DNA from: Cohnella sp. SGD-V74
Lineage (GTDB): Bacteria > Bacillota > Bacilli > Paenibacillales > Paenibacillaceae
Direction: 5' to 3'
Assembly (NCBI RefSeq): GCF_003001675.1
Contig: NZ_PVYW01000021.1
Location: 97,870-161,869 of the forward strand
DNA length: 64,000 nucleotides
The notes beneath the pieces were generated by a model. That model worked only from the letters and a program-made list of their open reading frames with translations. It was not told where the DNA came from and made no database searches. The position numbers were made by a program, and so were the translations under genes. Of the stretch, positions 60,151 through 64,000 are shown piece by piece (positions within the stretch are counted from its first letter, which is position 1; every line of letters starts with the position of its first letter).

Positions 60151-60182
60151 CCATCTAATCGATTAGCTAATCGATTAGATGG
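60151..60182. promoter_or_regulatory. double LacI-type operator in a 32-bp perfect palindrome
   Basis: Two abutting copies of CTAATCGATTAG (60155-60166 and 60167-60178) plus CCAT/ATGG flanks form a perfect palindrome over all 32 bases. It lies 24 bases before the ATG of the iolC-like gene. The 12-bp centre-to-centre spacing puts two sites about one helical turn apart. Confidence 0.75.
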
Positions 60183-60205
60183 ATGAAACGAGGAGGGAAC
60201 AACTT

Positions 60206-61186
60206 ATGAATGGAATCGTTTTTCGGTCCGACAAGGAGCTGGATTTGATCGGAGTCGGACGGCTGTGCATCGATTTGAACGCGAATGAGATCAATCGGCC
60301 GCTCGAGGAGACGCAGACGTTCACGAAATACGTGGGCGGGTCGCCGGCGAACATTACAATCGCGGCGTCGAGGCTCGGACTGCGGGGCGGATTTATCGGG
60401 CGCGTGGCCGACGATGCGTTCGGGCGGTTTATCGTGAACTACTTGCGCAAGGAAGGGATCGATACGGATGGCGTTGTGACCGATCGGCCGGGCAGCGTCA
60501 CCGGACTGGCGATCACGGAGATCAAGTCGCCGACGGAATGCAGCATTCTGATGTACCGGGACAACGTGGCGGATCTCAATCTGGAAACGGGCGACGTGGA
60601 CGAGGCATACGTGCGGAAAGCGAAAGCGGTCATGATCAGCGGAACGGCGCTGGCGAGAAGCCCGTCCCGCGAAGCGGTGTTCCGTACGATCGAGCTGGCC
60701 CGCAAGCACGGGGCCGTTCTGCTGTTCGATATCGATTACCGTCCGTACACCTGGGCTTCGAGAGACGAGATCTATACCTACTGCCGCATGGCGGCGGCGC
60801 AATGCGACGTCATCCTCGGAGGACGGGAAGAATTCGATCTGCTGGAAGGGGCGGAGGGTACGGAGGATTTCGCGACGGCCAAACAATGGTTCGAGCATGA
60901 GGCGAAATTGGTCGTCGTCAAGCATGGCGGAGACGGCTCGATCGCTTTTGCCAAGGACGGCGGGGTTTATCGCGCGGGCGTATTTCCAGCGCAGGTCGTC
61001 AAGACGTTCGGAGCGGGCGACTCCTTCGCGGGAGCTTTCATCTACGGACTGATGCAGGGGTGGGATATCGCGCGCTGTCTGGAGTACGGCAGCGCGTCCG
61101 CCTCGATTGTCGTATCCAGCCATAGCTGCTCTGACGCCATGCCTGCGAACGACAAGATCGAAGCGGTTATTGCCAAGCAGGCGTGA
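60206..61186 (+). CDS. iolC: PfkB-family sugar kinase, IolC-like (5-dehydro-2-deoxygluconokinase)
   Basis: A 326-residue ribokinase-type enzyme with the substrate motif KYVGGSPANITIAASRLG and the catalytic GAGDSFAGAFIYGL (Asp base). The closest type I recognise is IolC, which phosphorylates 2-deoxy-5-keto-D-gluconate in inositol breakdown. No inositol dehydrogenase, IolB, IolD, IolE or IolJ is seen, so the true substrate may be another deoxy-keto acid made from mannonate. GAGGAGGG precedes the ATG at 60206. Confidence 0.85.
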   Translation: MNGIVFRSDKELDLIGVGRLCIDLNANEINRPLEETQTFTKYVGGSPANITIAASRLGLRGGFIGRVADDAFGRFIVNYLRKEGIDTDGVVTDRPGSVTGLAITEIKSPTECSILMYRDNVADLNLETGDVDEAYVRKAKAVMISGTALARSPSREAVFRTIELARKHGAVLLFDIDYRPYTWASRDEIYTYCRMAAAQCDVILGGREEFDLLEGAEGTEDFATAKQWFEHEAKLVVVKHGGDGSIAFAKDGGVYRAGVFPAQVVKTFGAGDSFAGAFIYGLMQGWDIARCLEYGSASASIVVSSHSCSDAMPANDKIEAVIAKQA

Positions 61187-61215
61187 TCCAAACATTATCA
61201 GGAGGGGAATCATCT

Positions 61216-62664
61216 ATGAACAATCCAACGGTGTTGCGCAACTTTATCGGCGGCGAATGGGTGGAATCGGCATCGGACCGGACGGAGGCGGTGCCGAATC
61301 CGGCGACGGGAGAAACGCTGGCTTACGTGCCGCTGTCGACGGCGGAAGACGTGCGGGCGGCCGTCCGGGCGGCCGCCGAAGCTTCCCGCAGATGGCGTAA
61401 AGAACCTGTGCCGAAGCGGGCTCGCATTCTGTTCAAGTACCAGCAGATTCTGGTCGAGCATTGGGATGAGCTGGCCAGGCTGATCACGACGGAGAACGGC
61501 AAGAGCTACGGAGAAGCCTACGGAGAGGTGCTTAGAGGCATCGAGTGCGTCGAGTTCGCGGCGGGGGCTCCCACGCTGATGATGGGCAGTACGCTGCCGG
61601 ACATCGCCACAGGCATCGAGTCGTCCATGTACCGGTATCCGCTCGGCGTTGTCGGAGGCATCACGCCGTTTAATTTTCCGATGATGGTGCCTTGCTGGAT
61701 GTTCCCGCTCGCGATCGCTTGCGGCAATGCGTTCGTGCTCAAGCCGTCGGAGAGAACGCCGCTGCTTGCCAATCGGCTGGCGGAGCTGCTGGCGGAAGCG
61801 GGGCTGCCGGCCGGTGTGTTCAACATCGTGCACGGCGCGCATGACGTCGTAAACGAGATGCTGGCGAACGAGGACATCAACGCGATCTCGTTCGTCGGCT
61901 CGCAGCCCGTCGCCGAATACGTGTACAAGACGGGAGCGGCGGGCGGCAAACGCGTGCAGGCGCTCGCCGGCGCCAAAAACCACTCGATCGTCCTGCCCGA
62001 CGCCAACCTGGAGCTGGCCGTCAAAGAAATTACGAACGCCGCGTTCGGCTCCGCCGGAGAGCGATGCATGGCCTGCTCCGTCGTCGTCGCCGTGGGCGAT
62101 GTCGCGGACAGGCTGGTTGAAGCGCTCCGGCGTTCGGCCTCGGGTTTGTCGATCGGCAACGGGCTGGAGCCTAACGTATTCCTCGGGCCGGTCATCCGCG
62201 AATCGCACAAAGCCCGCACTCTGGGCTACATCGAGAGCGGCGAGACGGAAGGGGCCGAGCTTGTGCTGGACGGCCGCGAAGCGGTAGCGGCGCGGGGCGA
62301 AGGCTACTTCGTCGGGCCGACGATCTTCGACCGCGTGAATCCGGAGATGAGGATTTGGCAAGACGAAATTTTCGCCCCGGTGCTGTCCGTCGTGCGCGTC
62401 GATACGCTGCAGGAGGCAGTTGCGCTGGCCAACCGTTCGGAATTCGCCAACGGCGCCTGCATCTATACCGACAGCTCGAGCGCGATCCGCGAGTTCCGCG
62501 ATACGATCGACGCGGGGATGCTGGGCGTTAACGTGGGCGTTCCCGCCCCGATGGCGTTTTTCCCTTTCTCCGGCTACAAGAAATCGTTCTATGGCGATCT
62601 TCATGCGAACGGGCGCGACGGCGTGGAATTTTACACTCGGAAGAAAATGATCGTGCATCGGTAA
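61216..62664 (+). CDS. iolA: methylmalonate/malonate-semialdehyde dehydrogenase, CoA-acylating
   Basis: A 482-residue aldehyde dehydrogenase of the IolA/MmsA group: RNFIGGEWVESAS at the start, PFNFPMMVPCWMFPLAIACG, GAKNHSIVLPDANLE and the catalytic Cys in GSAGERCMACSVVV. IolA converts malonate semialdehyde to acetyl-CoA, the last step of inositol breakdown. AGGAGGGG precedes the ATG at 61216. It is 29 bases behind the iolC-like gene. Confidence 0.93.
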   Translation: MNNPTVLRNFIGGEWVESASDRTEAVPNPATGETLAYVPLSTAEDVRAAVRAAAEASRRWRKEPVPKRARILFKYQQILVEHWDELARLITTENGKSYGEAYGEVLRGIECVEFAAGAPTLMMGSTLPDIATGIESSMYRYPLGVVGGITPFNFPMMVPCWMFPLAIACGNAFVLKPSERTPLLANRLAELLAEAGLPAGVFNIVHGAHDVVNEMLANEDINAISFVGSQPVAEYVYKTGAAGGKRVQALAGAKNHSIVLPDANLELAVKEITNAAFGSAGERCMACSVVVAVGDVADRLVEALRRSASGLSIGNGLEPNVFLGPVIRESHKARTLGYIESGETEGAELVLDGREAVAARGEGYFVGPTIFDRVNPEMRIWQDEIFAPVLSVVRVDTLQEAVALANRSEFANGACIYTDSSSAIREFRDTIDAGMLGVNVGVPAPMAFFPFSGYKKSFYGDLHANGRDGVEFYTRKKMIVHR

Positions 62665-62691
62665 TCCAATTAAGAGAGGCGATGAAGCGTT

Positions 62692-63459
62692 ATGGCAAAC
62701 TTGAACTTATTCGATCTCACCGGGAAAAAGGCGATCGTCACCGGGGCAAGCCGCGGGCTTGGCCGGGGCATCGCGACGGCGCTGGCGACGGCGGGCGCGG
62801 AGGTGGCGATCCTCGACATCTCGGACGCGGCTGCGCAGACCGCTTACGAGCTGCAAGCGGACGGGCTGGCCGTTCATGCGGTGAAGGGCAATCTGATGGA
62901 TCGGGCCGACCTGGAGCGCAGCTTCGGGGAAGCCGTCGCCGTACTGGGCGGAACGGTCGACATTCTCGTCAACAATGCGGGCATGCATGACCGCAGAGCC
63001 TGCCTCGACCTGCCGGTCGAGAGCTGGGACAAGGTGCTGGAGCTGAATATCACCGCGGTGTACCAGCTTTGCAGATTGGCCGGCGCAATCATGGTCGAGC
63101 GGGGCAGCGGCAAGATCGTCAATATGGCATCGATGCTCAGTTTTATCGGCGGCTTTAACGCTTCCGCTTACGCGGTTAGCAAGGCGGGCATCGCTCAGCT
63201 GACGAAGTCGCTGTCCAACGAGTGGGCGGGCCGGGGCGTTCAGGTGAACGCGATCGCTCCGGGCTACATGGCGACGGAGATGAACACGGATTTGCTGCAG
63301 GACGACACGCGTCTGCCGCAAGTGAATGCGCGCATTCCGGCGGGGCGGTGGGGGAAGCCCGACGACTTGGCGGGAGCCAGCGTCTTTCTGTCCTCGGCTG
63401 CATCCGATTACGTCACGGGGATTATCCTTCCCGTCGACGGAGGGTACCTGGCGAGATAG
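62692..63459 (+). CDS. SDR dehydrogenase, KduD-like (2-deoxy-D-gluconate 3-dehydrogenase type)
   Basis: A 255-residue classical SDR: TGASRGLGRGIATALA, NNAGMHDRRACLDLP, catalytic Ser in NMASMLSFIGG and SAYAVSKAG (Tyr/Lys), GGYLAR at the end. The whole pattern is close to KduD/gluconate 5-dehydrogenase enzymes, which interconvert deoxy-keto-gluconates. In this cluster it could turn ketodeoxygluconate from UxuA into a diketo acid. It is the last gene of the unit; a terminator follows. Confidence 0.88.
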   Translation: MANLNLFDLTGKKAIVTGASRGLGRGIATALATAGAEVAILDISDAAAQTAYELQADGLAVHAVKGNLMDRADLERSFGEAVAVLGGTVDILVNNAGMHDRRACLDLPVESWDKVLELNITAVYQLCRLAGAIMVERGSGKIVNMASMLSFIGGFNASAYAVSKAGIAQLTKSLSNEWAGRGVQVNAIAPGYMATEMNTDLLQDDTRLPQVNARIPAGRWGKPDDLAGASVFLSSAASDYVTGIILPVDGGYLAR

Positions 63460-63539
63460 TTCCGCCGGATAATGCAAGACAGCCGGGAAGAAGTATGCTA
63501 GAATAGCGATACTAAAATTTATTCGGTCGTGAAGAACAC

Positions 63540-63585
63540 GCCGCTCGCATTCCCTTGTGGGAATGCCGGGCGGCTTTTTGTTTTT
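63540..63585 (+). terminator. rho-independent terminator of the catabolic operon
   Basis: GCATTCCC (63547-63554), loop TTGT, GGGAATGC (63559-63566), with GCCGC/GCGGC outside (63540-63544, 63570-63574), then TTTTTGTTTTT. Confidence 0.9.
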
Positions 63586-63611
63586 CCGGCCGCATGAAGG
63601 GGGAGTTGGCC

Positions 63612-64000
63612 ATGGAGATCGATCACGATCGGTTGTTCAAGACGCTGCTGCGCACCTTTTTCAAGGAATTCATCGAATTGTTTTTCCCGGAGGTGGCGGA
63701 GGCGCTCGATTTTGAGCATGTCGTATTTCTGTCCGAAGAGGTGGTGACCGATTTGACGGGCGGCAAGAAAGGGAGAGTCGACCTGCTCGTCGAGACGAGG
63801 CTGAGGGAAGAGGAGGCGGTCATTCTCGTGCATCTGGAGCCGCAGTCTTATCGGGAGGAGGAGTTCGCGGAGCGGATGTTTATTTACGCGTCAAGACTGT
63901 ATGAGAAGCATCGCAAGCCGATCGTGCCGATCGCGGTGTTCAGCCATCGGTCGAAAGCGGCTGAACCGGACTCGTTCCGCTGGAAGCTGCCGTTCAAGGA
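63612..64000 (+). CDS. Rpn/PD-(D/E)XK nuclease-family protein, 5' part
   Basis: The frame opens with an ATG at 63612 behind AAGGGGGAG and stays open to the window end (129 codons). It reads MEIDHDRLFKTLLRTFFKEF, then FPEVAEALDFEHVVFLSEE, a likely catalytic Asp in GRVDLLVET, and VHLEPQSYREEEFAERMFIY, which is the pattern of the Rpn (recombination-promoting nuclease, formerly transposase_31) family of PD-(D/E)XK proteins. Such genes often occur in many diverged copies in one genome. The C-terminus is outside the window. Confidence 0.75.
   Translation, partial: MEIDHDRLFKTLLRTFFKEFIELFFPEVAEALDFEHVVFLSEEVVTDLTGGKKGRVDLLVETRLREEEAVILVHLEPQSYREEEFAERMFIYASRLYEKHRKPIVPIAVFSHRSKAAEPDSFRWKLPFK

Noticed and set aside
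1..64000. CRISPR arrays, tRNA or rRNA genes, phage genes, intact transposases
   Set aside because: Looked for by eye (regular short repeats, clover-leaf arms with TTCRA, conserved rRNA blocks, DDE or integrase motifs); none was seen. Weak tRNA-like signals could be missed without computation.

Overview
The window reads as a chromosomal segment of a GC-rich, spore-forming Gram-positive bacterium of the Paenibacillaceae (Paenibacillus/Cohnella type). This rests on a complete nutrient germinant-receptor operon, three sugar ABC transporters each paired with a YesM/YesN-like two-component system, meso-diaminopimelate dehydrogenase, a Btr-like iron regulator, strong AGGAGG-type ribosome sites and frequent TTG/GTG starts. 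No rRNA, tRNA, CRISPR array, phage or intact transposase was seen. Genus is an inference.

Layout. 0.1-7.5 kb: a small HTH regulator with a four-half-site operator, a Btr-like AraC/binding-protein fusion with a Fur-boxed iron-siderophore lipoprotein, an AT-rich island with a VapBC-like toxin-antitoxin pair, a NUDIX hydrolase, and an ArsR-type regulator followed by a broken junction into a truncated ferric-reductase-like gene. 7.5-11.5 kb: germinant receptor operon read leftwards (A, C, small D-type subunit, B). 11.7-15 kb: MFS exporter, winged-helix/helical-repeat regulator, Mrp ATPase. 15.1-21.5 kb: a molybdoenzyme operon (cytochrome-b-like membrane protein, NarB/NasA-like catalytic subunit, four-cluster Fe-S protein, Rieske protein, small membrane protein) convergent with a NarK-type transporter carrying a C-terminal PAS domain; a 234-bp inverted-repeat element lies between them. 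21.7-24.2 kb: diaminopimelate dehydrogenase and glutamate dehydrogenase. 24.3-30.4 kb: diguanylate cyclase, a ytbE-ytbD-ytcD-like locus, membrane proteins, a PhnA/YjdM-like protein.

30.5-47.5 kb: two carbohydrate (CUT1) ABC systems, each with its own YesMN-like pair; the second sensor kinase is frameshifted. A luciferase-like oxidoreductase separates them; an SDR epimerase and an odd Lys/Arg-repeat HNH protein follow. 47.7-63.5 kb: a long run of co-directed genes: enoyl-CoA hydratase, CaiB-type CoA transferase, a solute-binding-protein-like protein without a signal peptide, a third ABC/YesMN system, mannonate dehydratase, a LacI repressor with three identical operators, and IolC-, IolA- and KduD-like enzymes. 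A 35-bp element, 30/35 identical, precedes both the CoA operon and the ABC operon and suggests one regulon for uptake and breakdown of an acidic sugar or polyol, with a CoA-dependent branch of unknown chemistry. The window ends inside an Rpn/PD-(D/E)XK family gene.

The most promising material for new biology is the 47.7-63.5 kb regulon (especially the cytoplasmic binding-protein homologue with CoA enzymes), the Rieske-containing molybdoenzyme operon with its PAS-fused nitrate transporter, the helically phased TTTGCAYT repeats at 21.55 kb, and the repeat-rich HNH protein.
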